A stretch of 64,000 nt of DNA from Vulcanimicrobiota bacterium (GCA_017307785.1 JAFKGI010000017.1:89121-153120), one strand, 5' to 3'. Shown: positions 17,895-25,643, numbered from the stretch's first letter. Notes: generated by a model not told the origin, from the letters alone. Numbers and translations: made by a program.

Positions 17895-18227
17895 TCAGCC
17901 CAGACAACCTCGGACCGCTTCTAAAAACTCGCGCACCGCCACCGGCTTGACCAGTCGCGGCCAATCGAACGGCAAACGAGTCGGGTCGGCGGACACCACC
18001 AGAAATCGGGGAGGGGAGAGCCTGCGCACCAATTCCTCCCCCGACATTCCTGGCATGTCCAGGTCGGTAATTAAAAGATCCACGGAATGAGCGGAATACA
18101 ATTCTACCGCCCGGAATGCGTCTTCCGCCTCCAATACCTCAAATCCCTGGCCTTCCAGCAAGCGCCGGAAAAGCGTACGCACGGGAGGAATGTCGTCGAC
18201 CAATAAAATCGTTGCCACCCGGATCAT
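17895..18227 (-). CDS. Single-domain response regulator (CheY-like)
   Basis: A bare receiver of 110 aa: ILLVDD acidic pocket, phosphoacceptor Asp55 in LLITDLDMPG, and RLVKPVAVREF carrying the conserved Lys. There is no output domain. ATG 18227 has GTGAGGAA directly upstream; the frame extends farther 5' but without a better start. It is divergent from the receiver-kinase gene, and a perfect palindrome lies in the shared 104-base gap, so both could answer to one regulator. It is a likely phosphate shuttle or output for the neighbouring kinases. Confidence 0.88.
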   Translation of the reverse strand: MIRVATILLVDDIPPVRTLFRRLLEGQGFEVLEAEDAFRAVELYSAHSVDLLITDLDMPGMSGEELVRRLSPPRFLVVSADPTRLPFDWPRLVKPVAVREFLEAVRGCLG

Positions 18228-18263
18228 TTCCTCACCACCCGCGCCACCCCCCTGTAAAACAAC

Positions 18264-18279
18264 CTTAGAGTATTCTAAG
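18264..18279. promoter_or_regulatory. Palindromic operator candidate, copy 1
   Basis: CTTAGAGTATTCTAAG is a perfect inverted repeat with 6-bp arms and a 4-base spacer. It lies between two divergent signalling genes and 52 bases before the ATG at 18332. The same arms recur at 19426, again exactly 52 bases before a start codon. Confidence 0.6.
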
Positions 18280-18331
18280 CAGCACGCTATGGAAGGGAAT
18301 TCTCGAAGAAAAGACAATTTTGCCCAGGGAA

Positions 18332-19417
18332 ATGACTGTGGACGCAATTTGGAACGACAAATCGGTGCTGGTCGTGGACGATTCTCCCACTTCCCGTCTC
18401 CTGCTGATGGAGATGCTGGCCTCGCTGCCCGTGCGCCTGGCCCAGGCCAACTCCGCCCAACACTTCCGCCAGTGGGTGGCAGAGCAGACCTTTGACCTGA
18501 TCCTGCTGGACTTTCGCCTCCCCGACGGCAACGGCGTGGATCTGCTGCGCGAGTTCCGCGAGCGCCATCAGGCCACCACCGTGGTGCTGGTCACCGGTCA
18601 GGCCGACATCGCCACCGCCACCGGCGCCCTGGCTCAGGGAGCCGACGGCTACCTGGAAAAAGGCTACCTCAGCGAAGGTCCCGGCCCGCTCATCCTGGCC
18701 CTGGAGCAGGCCATGCATCGGCGCGCCCGCCTGCTCGGTCAGGTGGAGCTGGCCAATCTGCGCGAAGAGTTCTACGCGGTGATCTTCCACGATCTGCGCA
18801 GTCCGGCCGCGGCCGCCCAGATGGCCCTCAACCTCTATCAGGAGACCAGCCGCCCGGAGCTGCTCACCAGCGCCAGCCAGTCTTTGGGCCAGCTGTTCGA
18901 GCGACTCGATCGCTATCTCGACTACATCCGCATGGAGTCGCTCACCTGGCGCATGAACCCACAACCCTGCGATCTGCTGGAGATTCTCGACAACGCCGTG
19001 GCTCGCCTCGAACCGCTGGCCTGGGAGCGCAATCAGAAGCTGCTCTGGGCCCACCCCGGCGGTCACTGCCTGGTGGTGGCCGATCCCATCTGGCTGCCCC
19101 AGGTCTTTGAAAACTTGCTGGCCAACGCCATCAAATACACTCCCTCGGGCGGCAACCTCTCGGTCGCTGTGCGGGCCGAGCCGGGTTTCGTGGAAGTGGA
19201 TTTCCGCGACGACGGCCCGGGCATCCCACCGGTGCTTCACCAGCGCATCTTTCAACGCTTCTTTCGCGCCAGCGCCACCGAAAATCAGAAGGGCTCCGGC
19301 CTGGGCCTGCTGATCGCCAAAAATGTGGTGGAAGCTCACGGCGGTCGCGTCACCGTGGAGTCGAGCGGGCGGGACCGCGAAGGCGCCGTCTTCCGGGTTC
19401 ATTTTCCGGCCCTGTGA
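18332..19417 (+). CDS. Receiver-histidine kinase hybrid, 361 aa
   Basis: An N-terminal receiver (LVVDDS, phosphoacceptor Asp60 in LILLDFRLPDG) is fused to a HisKA-HATPase kinase: His153 in YAVIFHDLRSP, N-box VFENLLANAIKYTPSGG, DDGPGIPP, F-box and GSGLGLLIAK. With no membrane segment, input comes through phosphorylation of the receiver, a type common in phosphorelays. ATG 18332 was chosen because the spacing to the upstream palindrome equals that of the next gene; TTG 18320 is the alternative. The OmpR-type regulator follows and is the probable target. Confidence 0.9.
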   Translation: MTVDAIWNDKSVLVVDDSPTSRLLLMEMLASLPVRLAQANSAQHFRQWVAEQTFDLILLDFRLPDGNGVDLLREFRERHQATTVVLVTGQADIATATGALAQGADGYLEKGYLSEGPGPLILALEQAMHRRARLLGQVELANLREEFYAVIFHDLRSPAAAAQMALNLYQETSRPELLTSASQSLGQLFERLDRYLDYIRMESLTWRMNPQPCDLLEILDNAVARLEPLAWERNQKLLWAHPGGHCLVVADPIWLPQVFENLLANAIKYTPSGGNLSVAVRAEPGFVEVDFRDDGPGIPPVLHQRIFQRFFRASATENQKGSGLGLLIAKNVVEAHGGRVTVESSGRDREGAVFRVHFPAL

Positions 19418-19425
19418 CCGACAAT

Positions 19426-19441
19426 CTTAGAAGACTCTAAG
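19426..19441. promoter_or_regulatory. Palindromic operator candidate, copy 2
   Basis: CTTAGAAGACTCTAAG has the same CTTAGA/TCTAAG arms as the element at 18264, with a different spacer. It ends 52 bases before the TTG start at 19494. A TAGGAT sequence (19468-19473) could be the -10 box between them. Confidence 0.6.
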
Positions 19442-19493
19442 TTTGGATTTCAAACGCGGCTGAGGGGTAGGATGTCCCCGAAGGGAATCTATA

Positions 19494-20162
19494 TTGCCTA
19501 GGATACTCGTTGTCGAAGATGACCCGGTCATCGCCTCTTGCCTGGAAATCGGCCTCACGGAAGCAGGCTATGAGACCGACCATTACACCGGAGGCGCCGA
19601 CGCCCTCCGCCTCGCCAATCGCTACGACCTGTTATTGCTTGACCTCATGCTGCCCGACGTCTCCGGGCTGGAAGTGTGCCGCCGCCTGCGCGACGAGGGT
19701 CATCCCGGGCCGATCCTGCTGGTCTCCGCCTGCCGCAGCCTGGAAGAGCGGGTGGCCTGCTTGGACGCCGGCGCCGACGACTACCTGATCAAGCCCTTTC
19801 CCACGGTGGAGTTATTGGCCCGCGTGCGCGCCCTGCTGCGCCGCAATTCCCGTCAGGAATCCGCCACCTTCCAGGTGGGCGACCTGCAGCTCAACCCTTA
19901 TTCGCGCCAGGTGCGTCGCAACCAGCGCGAAATCCGCCTTTCCCTCACCGAATTCACCCTGCTGGAAGTGCTGGTGCGCAACCGCGGCCAGGTCATGAGC
20001 CGGGCCGCCCTGCTCAAACAGGTCTGGGACTACGACTTCGCCGGCCAGGACAACGTGCTCGAAGTCTACATCAGCTACCTGCGTAGCAAAGTCGACAAAG
20101 GGGAAGCCCAAAAACTCATCCACACCGTGCGCGGCGTCGGCTACCGCCTGGAAGCCGACTGA
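19494..20162 (+). CDS. OmpR/PhoB-family response regulator
   Basis: Residues 1-120 form the receiver: VVEDD, phosphoacceptor Asp50 (LLLLDLMLPD), the switch Ser in LLVSA and Lys in DYLIKPF. Residues ~128-222 are a winged helix (LSLTEFTLLEVLVRNRGQVMSRAALLKQVWDYDF, then YISYLRSKVDK and IHTVRGVGYRLE). It is a DNA-binding transcription factor. The start is a TTG at 19494 with AAGGGA seven bases upstream; no ATG fits. It probably pairs with the receiver-kinase just upstream. Its 3' end overlaps the convergent receiver gene by 22 bases. Confidence 0.93.
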   Translation: MPRILVVEDDPVIASCLEIGLTEAGYETDHYTGGADALRLANRYDLLLLDLMLPDVSGLEVCRRLRDEGHPGPILLVSACRSLEERVACLDAGADDYLIKPFPTVELLARVRALLRRNSRQESATFQVGDLQLNPYSRQVRRNQREIRLSLTEFTLLEVLVRNRGQVMSRAALLKQVWDYDFAGQDNVLEVYISYLRSKVDKGEAQKLIHTVRGVGYRLEAD

Positions 20163-20509
20163 GCCAGCAAAGTCGCCAACCGCTCCACCAACAGGGCCGG
20201 CTCGGTCGACTTGGAATAGCTGGCGTTGGCCCCCACGTCCTCGCTCGGCTGCCCCCCGGCCGTCAGCAACACGATGGGAACCAGGGCCGTAGCGGGCGTC
20301 AGCCGCACCTGCCGGCACAGCTCGTCGCCGCGCATTCCCGGCAAAATATAGTCGACCAAGATCAGATCAGGGGTCTCGCCCCCCAGCCACTCCAGCGCTT
20401 CCTGAGCGGCTCCCGCGGAAATCACCGTCCACCCCTGGGATTCCAGCAAATCTTGCATTAGAATTTGCTGAGTGGGAGAGTCCTCTACGTGCAAAATTCG
20501 ATAGCTCAT
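20141..20509 (-). CDS. Single-domain response regulator
   Basis: A CheY-like receiver of 122 aa with ILHVEDS, phosphoacceptor Asp53 (LILVDYILPGMRG) and VLLTAGG. Lys is displaced to SYSKSTEP, near the expected position. No output domain is present. ATG 20509 is taken as the start; TTG 20518 is 9 bases upstream in frame. No strong ribosome site is visible. It converges on the OmpR-type gene with a 22-base overlap and diverges from the Hpt-CheW-receiver gene 42 bases away. Confidence 0.85.
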   Translation of the reverse strand: MSYRILHVEDSPTQQILMQDLLESQGWTVISAGAAQEALEWLGGETPDLILVDYILPGMRGDELCRQVRLTPATALVPIVLLTAGGQPSEDVGANASYSKSTEPALLVERLATLLAQSASRR

Positions 20510-20550
20510 CGCATGCAATTCATTTTAGACATGGATCGAATCCCCTTTCC

Positions 20551-21597
20551 GTGGCCATGACCAGCCTTCGCCACCGGTTAATGGTGGCTTTTGCCCAGGA
20601 ACGTAGCGAACATCTCCAGTGCATCCGAACCCTGTTGTCTCAATCCCAACCCTCCAAAGAAGAGCTTTTTCGCCGCGCTCACACCCTCAAAGGCGCCGCC
20701 TCGGCCCTGGGCTGGACGGTGGGGGAGCAGCTGGCCGAATGCCTGGAAACCGCCTTTCAAAAAACGCTGACTCCCGCCCAACGGCAACTCGCGCTGGAAA
20801 CCGTGGACCGCCTGGAAAGCGACGACCCCCAGGCGGACGACCTGATGGCCCGCTGGAACCCCGCTCCCGCCCCCACCGTGGCCGCCGACTTCTACTGGGG
20901 CTTCCAGGGCTACGCCCTGTCCAGCCGCCAGGTTGAGCGGGTCTTTCAGGTTGAAGCCGGCGCCCTGCAAATCTGGCGCCAACGCCCCAGCCTGCTGCTC
21001 AACGGCCGCCGCTACAGCCTGGCCCCCCTCAGCCTGCTGCTCGACCGCCCCCTGCCCGCCCAGCCCCCGCGCTGGCCCGCCCTGCTGCTGCGCCAGGGCC
21101 AGCGAGCGCTGATCTTGCTGCTGGAAGAACGACCCCAGCGCCTCCGCCAATTGCAAACCCACACCCTGCTCCACCCCTCCCGCCTGCTGCGAGCCCCCCG
21201 CGCCTCCTGGTTCCAGCCGGGCCAGGGAGCTACCATCCTGGTAGTGGATGACTCCGCCACCACTCGCAGCCTCCAGTGCGCAATCCTGGAAAGCCACGGC
21301 TACCGCGTCCTCCAGGCCGCCGACGGCCTGGAAGCCCTGGCCATCCTCACTTCTCAGCCCGTCGACCTGCTGCTCACCGACCTGCAAATGCCGCGCCTGG
21401 ACGGACTCGGCCTGCTGGCCCAATTGCAGGCCCACCCCCAACTGCGCAGCCTCCCGGCCGTGCTCATCTCCTCCCTCAATCGCCCGCCCCAACTCCAGGC
21501 CGCCTACCTCAACAAACGTACCTTCTCCCAAAGCCAACTGCTGGCGACCATCCACGCAGGTCTTTGCCAACCCCCGGCGGAACCGCCCAAACCATGA
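20551..21597 (+). CDS. Hpt-CheW-receiver fusion (CheA-like without kinase core)
   Basis: Residues ~5-105 are a histidine phosphotransfer domain with His44 in RRAHTLKGAASALGW. Residues ~112-215 look like a CheW-type SH3-like domain (VERVFQVEAGALQIWRQRP, RRYSLAPLSLLL, ALILLLEE). Residues ~230-340 are a receiver (TILVVDDSATTR, LLLTDLQMPRLDGLG). The order matches CheA-CheY hybrids, but the dimerisation and ATP-binding domains between Hpt and CheW are missing, so it cannot autophosphorylate. It probably relays phosphate from another kinase. GTG 20551 or ATG 20557 starts it. Its stop overlaps the cyanophycinase start (ATGA). Confidence 0.85.
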   Translation: MAMTSLRHRLMVAFAQERSEHLQCIRTLLSQSQPSKEELFRRAHTLKGAASALGWTVGEQLAECLETAFQKTLTPAQRQLALETVDRLESDDPQADDLMARWNPAPAPTVAADFYWGFQGYALSSRQVERVFQVEAGALQIWRQRPSLLLNGRRYSLAPLSLLLDRPLPAQPPRWPALLLRQGQRALILLLEERPQRLRQLQTHTLLHPSRLLRAPRASWFQPGQGATILVVDDSATTRSLQCAILESHGYRVLQAADGLEALAILTSQPVDLLLTDLQMPRLDGLGLLAQLQAHPQLRSLPAVLISSLNRPPQLQAAYLNKRTFSQSQLLATIHAGLCQPPAEPPKP

Positions 21598-22340
21598 AGA
21601 AACTGCTGGTCCTATTCGCCCTTCTCCACGGCCTCTGCCAGGCCCAAAGCAACCTCGTCCTGGTCGGCGGCGGCCAACACCCCCCCGAAGCCATGAAGGC
21701 CCTCTACGACTGGACCGGCAAACCCGAACCCCACATCCTGGTCATCGGCTGGGCCTCCAGCGTGCCCGACGAAAACCTGCGCATCCTCGTCGATGACTAC
21801 GCCCAATACGCCCACCGCCCCCAGCTCGAACTGGCCGCCCGCGACCAGGCCACCGTCCTGGCCCAACTCGAACGCGCCGACGGCGTCTGGTTCACTGGCG
21901 GCGACCAGACCAAAGTCATGCAGGTTCTGCAAGACCGCACCCTGCTCCAGGCCCTGCGCGACAAATTCCAGAACGGCACCGTCTTCGGCGGCACCAGCGC
22001 CGGCTGCGCCATCATGTCGCGTAAAATGCTCACCGGCAACGCCGACCTCACCGTCATCGACCCCGCCAAAGTGGAAATCGCCGAAGGCCTCGGCCTGCTC
22101 CCCGAAAACATCATCGTCGACCAACACTTCCTCCGCCGCCAGAGAGAAAACCGCCTTCTCGGCGCTCTCCTCGGGAACCCCGGCCACAGCGGCATCGGCG
22201 TCGACGAAGACACCGCCCTGCTCCTCAGCAACGGCATCCAGGCCCGCGTCGTCGGCCGCGCCCAACTCATGCTCCTGACTCCCGATCCCCCCGGCCTGCG
22301 CCTCCGCCTCTACCAACCCGGCGACCGCTTCCAACTCTAA
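21594..22340 (+). CDS. Exported cyanophycinase-like serine peptidase (S51)
   Basis: Cyanophycinases cleave cyanophycin, the Asp-Arg reserve polymer, into beta-Asp-Arg dipeptides. The S51 signatures are clear: VLVGGGQHPPEAM, WFTGGDQTKVMQ, the nucleophile elbow FGGTSAGCAIMS with Ser135, and VDQHFLRRQRENRL with the catalytic His. A signal peptide (MKKLLVLFALLHGLCQAQ) implies an extracellular form, as in CphE-type enzymes that use external cyanophycin. At 248 aa the length is usual. ATG overlaps the stop of the Hpt-CheW-receiver gene, an unexpected pairing. The frame is open far upstream, but the signal peptide fixes this start. Confidence 0.88.
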   Translation: MKKLLVLFALLHGLCQAQSNLVLVGGGQHPPEAMKALYDWTGKPEPHILVIGWASSVPDENLRILVDDYAQYAHRPQLELAARDQATVLAQLERADGVWFTGGDQTKVMQVLQDRTLLQALRDKFQNGTVFGGTSAGCAIMSRKMLTGNADLTVIDPAKVEIAEGLGLLPENIIVDQHFLRRQRENRLLGALLGNPGHSGIGVDEDTALLLSNGIQARVVGRAQLMLLTPDPPGLRLRLYQPGDRFQL

Positions 22341-22380
22341 AAGGACCAGGGCAAGGCGGGGAAACGACGAAGCCACCCGC

Positions 22381-22962
22381 ATGTCCCTGATCAAGAAGAA
22401 TCGTTCCGGAGATGAGCCGCCCGACGATCCCCAACCCGCTCCTCGCGTCCAGAGGGTCATTTTTCGGGCCCGCGAGCAGCAATCGCCTCCGCAGGAGCAG
22501 TTGCCCGAGGCCGGGGCGCCCCTACTCCCCGAGAACGAAGAGATTGACCAGCAGCAGCTCGACCACTATCGCCGACTGGCCGCGGAATCCCGGGCCGCCC
22601 AGCAGGAAGCGCAAAGGCAACTGGACCAACGACGCGCGCGTCAAATTGCGGAAATGCAAGACCAGTTCCAGGAGTCGTGGCACCAGATGGAGTCCCAATT
22701 CCAGCAAGATCTCAAGCTGGCCGCCGACCTCCCGGCCGACCGCGTCGCGCTGCACCAGCTCTGGCAGCAGGCCTCTTCGGAACAGTTGGCCGAGCTCGTC
22801 CGGCTGGTTGACGGCGCCGAGCTGGTTAGCTGTCTGGCCGGCGCACCCATCGCCCTGGTCTCCCGCTTTCTGGCCCTCAAGCCCAACCTGGCCGAACTCT
22901 CAGCCAGCCAGCCCGCTCCCGTGGCCGAGCTCACTTTGCTCTGGCACGGCCTCACCCGGTAA
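22381..22962 (+). CDS. Radical SAM cassette partner protein A1
   Basis: I do not recognise a family for this 193-aa protein. The first ~60 residues are Pro/Gln/Glu-rich and probably disordered. Residues ~60-115 are a Gln/Arg/Glu-rich coiled coil, and ~120-193 form a compact hydrophobic domain ending in AELTLLWHGLTR. The same coiled coil plus C-terminal domain occurs in the gene after the radical SAM enzyme (23944-24453), including an identical ELTLLWHGLT tail and the phrases LWQQAS/QWLQAS and SRFLALKP/ARFLALDP. It may be a substrate or scaffold for the enzyme. It starts 40 bases after cyanophycinase and ends 7 bases before the enzyme gene. Confidence 0.75.
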   Translation: MSLIKKNRSGDEPPDDPQPAPRVQRVIFRAREQQSPPQEQLPEAGAPLLPENEEIDQQQLDHYRRLAAESRAAQQEAQRQLDQRRARQIAEMQDQFQESWHQMESQFQQDLKLAADLPADRVALHQLWQQASSEQLAELVRLVDGAELVSCLAGAPIALVSRFLALKPNLAELSASQPAPVAELTLLWHGLTR

Positions 22963-22969
22963 CGCCGGG

Positions 22970-23947
22970 TTGCGCGTCACTCTGGTTCTAACTCACGATT
23001 GCAACCTGCGCTGTGGCTACTGCTACAGCGGCGAAAAAACCGATCGCCCCATGTCCGACAAAGTCGCCTGGAAAGCCCTCCAACTGGCCTTTCAGCAAGC
23101 CCGCCCCGACCAGCTCAATCACATTAGCTTTTTTGGTGGCGAACCGCTCCTCCATTTCGAAAAAATGGTCTGTTGGACCCGTCTTATCTGGCGCTGGCGA
23201 CAGAAGACCGGCTACCCGGTGGCGCTGCAAATGACCAGCAACGCCACCTTGCTCAATGACTCGGTCCTCCACTTCCTGGCCCACTACCGCTTCCAAGTCG
23301 CCTTCTCGGTCGACGGCCTGGGAGAAAATCACGACCGTCATCGACCCTTTACCTCCGGCAGGCCCTCCAGCCAGGTGGTCTGGCGCAACCTGGCGCGAGC
23401 CGCCCCGCGCCTACCCGACGCCACCATCCAGATGGTGCTCAATCCCGACACCGTCGCCGGCGTGCCGGAAGCTCTGACCGAACTCAGAAGACTCGGATAC
23501 AGCCGAATCTCTCTTCTTCCCAATATGGAAGCAGATTGGAGCGGCGTGTCCCAAGAACGATTGCAAACCGTCTACCGCGCCTGGAGGCCCCCGCTTCCGC
23601 AAGCCGATCTTCCTTGCGAAACCTCCGCATCTCTCCGACGCTGCGGATTCGGCCACAGCGAAATTGCCGTCGCCCCCAGCGGGACTCTCTACCCCTGCGC
23701 CCGCCTGGTTGGCGCGGACCAACGGCAGTCGATCCAGTGCGGGCACGTGGCTCGCGGAATCGACCGCGAAAAACTGCGGAAAATAGGCGAACGGGCACGC
23801 GTCAAAGATGCCGCCGTGGGCATTTCCGGAGGCTGCGGCTGCATCACCTTCATGCCCGGAGACCTTCTGCACCAACTCAACAACGTGCGGGCCTTTGCCA
23901 ATCTCGAAAAGGCACCCATGACCAAACTCGCGAAGCACATCGAATGA
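22970..23947 (+). CDS. Radical SAM/SPASM-type maturase
   Basis: Radical SAM enzymes of this class modify peptides or proteins. The N-terminus has the 4Fe-4S motif HDCNLRCGYCYSG (Cys11, 15, 18), then FFGGEPLLHFEKM, QMTSNATLLN and FSVDGLGENHDRHR, all hallmarks of the anSME/SPASM group. The C-terminal Cys set (CGFGHSEIAVAPSGTLYPCAR, then C, then GGCGCITF) should bind auxiliary clusters. The start is a TTG at 22970, seven bases after the A1 stop. The frame is open upstream, but only as a shadow of A1. Its stop overlaps the A2 start (ATGA). The likely substrates are the two related flanking proteins or the small protein after them; this is inference. Confidence 0.88.
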   Translation: MRVTLVLTHDCNLRCGYCYSGEKTDRPMSDKVAWKALQLAFQQARPDQLNHISFFGGEPLLHFEKMVCWTRLIWRWRQKTGYPVALQMTSNATLLNDSVLHFLAHYRFQVAFSVDGLGENHDRHRPFTSGRPSSQVVWRNLARAAPRLPDATIQMVLNPDTVAGVPEALTELRRLGYSRISLLPNMEADWSGVSQERLQTVYRAWRPPLPQADLPCETSASLRRCGFGHSEIAVAPSGTLYPCARLVGADQRQSIQCGHVARGIDREKLRKIGERARVKDAAVGISGGCGCITFMPGDLLHQLNNVRAFANLEKAPMTKLAKHIE

Positions 23948-24453
23948 GCCAGGACCCACCCCCCCAGTCTCTGCCGTACAGGACCGCCGGACTTCCCCGA
24001 CATCCGGAAAGCTACCTGAAAGGCGAACAGCTCATCAGCTATTACCGCCAATCCGCCGAATATTCCCAGCAAGGCCTCGACGCCCTGCAGACCCAATTGA
24101 AGCAGCCAATGGATCCGGATATCATGCAAAGCGCACACCAGTTGGAGGCCCACCTCAAAATCGCCAGCCAGCATTTCTCCGACCAGGTCCAACAGCGCCG
24201 CGAACTGGTGGCCGCCCAACAAAACCAACGCCAGAATCTCCACAACCAGTGGTTGCAAGCCTCTCCCGAAGCCCTCGCCCAACTCCTGCAACTGGCTGAC
24301 CGCGCGGAATTGGCCAGCTGCCTCGAAAACGCCCCCCTGAGGCTGATCGCCCGCTTCCTGGCTCTCGACCCCGAACTCGCGCAAGTCCCCCCGACCTATC
24401 CCGCCCCGATCGACGAACTCACACTACTCTGGCACGGCCTGACCCACCCGTGA
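23944..24453 (+). CDS. Radical SAM cassette partner protein A2
   Basis: This 169-aa paralogue of the protein at 22381-22962 lacks its disordered N-terminal region. A Gln-rich coiled coil (~25-95) precedes the shared C-terminal domain (WLQASPEALAQLLQLADRA, ARFLALDPELAQ, PAPIDELTLLWHGLTHP). Over the last ~70 residues roughly half the positions match A1, and ELTLLWHGLT is identical. There is no signal peptide. The ATG overlaps the radical SAM stop and the stop overlaps the next GTG, so the four genes form one tightly coupled operon. Confidence 0.75.
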   Translation: MSQDPPPQSLPYRTAGLPRHPESYLKGEQLISYYRQSAEYSQQGLDALQTQLKQPMDPDIMQSAHQLEAHLKIASQHFSDQVQQRRELVAAQQNQRQNLHNQWLQASPEALAQLLQLADRAELASCLENAPLRLIARFLALDPELAQVPPTYPAPIDELTLLWHGLTHP

Positions 24454-24755
24454 AGCAAATCGGCCGCCTGGATATCCTCTTCCTGGTCTGCCTCATCGGC
24501 GTCCTCACCGCCGCCGGCCTCTGGCGCTCAAAGCCTGAGCCCACCGACACCCCCACCGTGCTTTGCGTTTCCCCGACCCTGACCCCCGGCCTGGTCATCA
24601 CGGCCACTCCTGTGGTCATGGGCACCCCCAAGCCGCATCCCCGGCCTCAGAACATCTACGTCCCCCCTAAGTCCGATGCCCGGGGTCACTACACCGCTCC
24701 CAAACGTAAACCCGGCCAATACCAGGAAGGGGGCGACAGCCTCTACACCTACTAA
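24450..24755 (+). CDS. Small membrane-anchored Pro/Thr-rich protein
   Basis: This 101-aa protein has one N-terminal membrane segment (ILFLVCLIGVLTAAGLW, residues ~9-25) and a Thr/Pro/Val-rich linker. Its basic C-terminal tail ends in GQYQEGGDSLYTY. I know no family for it. The tail is exported if the N-terminus stays inside. It is the last gene of the radical SAM cassette (GTG start overlapping the A2 stop), so it may be an anchor, an export partner or a substrate. A dispersed GC palindrome begins at its stop codon. Confidence 0.65.
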   Translation: MKQIGRLDILFLVCLIGVLTAAGLWRSKPEPTDTPTVLCVSPTLTPGLVITATPVVMGTPKPHPRPQNIYVPPKSDARGHYTAPKRKPGQYQEGGDSLYTY

Positions 24756-24772
24756 CGCCCCGCACGGGGCGC
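24755..24772. repeat. Dispersed GC palindrome, copy 1
   Basis: ACGCCCCGCACGGGGCGC: a perfect 7-bp stem CGCCCCG/CGGGGCG around CA. It starts on the last base of the preceding stop codon, so it could also act as an mRNA 3'-end hairpin. Six copies are in this window. Confidence 0.75.
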
Positions 24773-24783
24773 CACCGCGAAAC

Positions 24784-25551
24784 TCATTTTTCCGGCGGCT
24801 TGTCCAACTCTTCGATAAGCTCCGTGCCTCCCTCTACATCATGAGGAAATCCGCGCAGCCTCAACGTCGAGGAATCCGCCGAATCTATCTGAATCCAAAG
24901 AGTCGGAAACGAAATCTCCACCAGCACCCGGATGTCTTCGACCGACCCGTGCTCGACTCGATAAGAATCCTCTGCCAGGCCTGAGGGTGCCACATCCAAC
25001 TGGGGCAACTTCGACTCGAGTCGCGCCAAATCTCCGCGCACACCGACAGCATAAAATCCATTTCCCAAATGAGGAAGAAATTCTACGCTCGGAAAATCGC
25101 TTCGCAACTCGGGCAGAAGCAGCTGGACGATGGCGTGCTCCAGCAGGAATTCCGTTCGAATCACGCTGGAATGGGCGGCCACCGCCTTCCGCCCACCCGG
25201 ACGACAGCCAATGATCTCGGAATCGATTTGCTCCAATTTCTGGGGACTGGCCACAACCAGACCTCGCGGAGGCACCAGCTTGTAGCCGATCGGTACCGGT
25301 TGCTCCTCCAGCAGCATAGCCAGCGCCACCTCGGCCGGAACCGAGCAAAAGCGCACGCTTACCCGGCCTTCCACCCCCGGTCCGATATAAACACGGCGCC
25401 CCATCGATTTCGCCAGAACCTTGACGACCTCCACCAGCTCGACATTCTCGAATTCCTGACTGACCACCGCGCCCGCGGGCCTGACGGGCCGACACCAACC
25501 GGAAGCTGCCAGTAGAACCGCCAACAAAGGGACCAGGCAAAGAATTCGCAT
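24784..25551 (-). CDS. Exported protein of secretin N-domains without a pore
   Basis: ATG 25551 opens a signal peptide (MRILCLVPLLAVLLAASGWC). An STN-like domain follows (QEFENVELVEVVKVLAKSM, then YIGPGVEGRVSVRFCSVP), and then two NolW-type secretin_N repeats: one around FLLEHAIVQLLLPELR/GNGFYAVGVRGDLARLES, one around YRVEHGSVEDIRVLVE/STLRLRGFPHDVEGG. In PilQ/GspD these form the periplasmic vestibule. Here the protein stops at 255 aa with no beta-barrel secretin domain. It may be a periplasmic adaptor or decoy for a pilus secretin. Two nearby genes (27708, 30764) carry related single domains. Confidence 0.75.
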   Translation of the reverse strand: MRILCLVPLLAVLLAASGWCRPVRPAGAVVSQEFENVELVEVVKVLAKSMGRRVYIGPGVEGRVSVRFCSVPAEVALAMLLEEQPVPIGYKLVPPRGLVVASPQKLEQIDSEIIGCRPGGRKAVAAHSSVIRTEFLLEHAIVQLLLPELRSDFPSVEFLPHLGNGFYAVGVRGDLARLESKLPQLDVAPSGLAEDSYRVEHGSVEDIRVLVEISFPTLWIQIDSADSSTLRLRGFPHDVEGGTELIEELDKPPEK

Positions 25552-25615
25552 TCTGGCCCATTTAACGCCCCCGTTCCAAACCATTCCCCCGCCGTTTACC
25601 TCACAAAGGAAAACC

Positions 25616-25643
25616 ACGCCCCGCACGGGGCGCGCTTCCTCAA
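25616..25643. repeat. Dispersed GC palindrome, copy 2, with 10-base extension
   Basis: The same hairpin occupies 25616-25633 and is followed by GCTTCCTCAA. The whole 28 bases is identical to the copy inside the HNH nuclease gene (31766-31793). It lies in the gap between two divergent genes. Confidence 0.75.

Noticed and set aside
17882..17899. GCTGACC/GGTCAGC inverted repeat at the end of the receiver gene
   Set aside because: No T run follows and it overlaps the stop codon. A 7-bp stem is expected by chance at this GC content.
22412..22969. In-frame upstream extension of the radical SAM gene
   Set aside because: It overlaps protein A1 in another frame and reads as Pro/Ser/Arg-rich shadow. 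The TTG at 22970, seven bases after the A1 stop, is the natural start.
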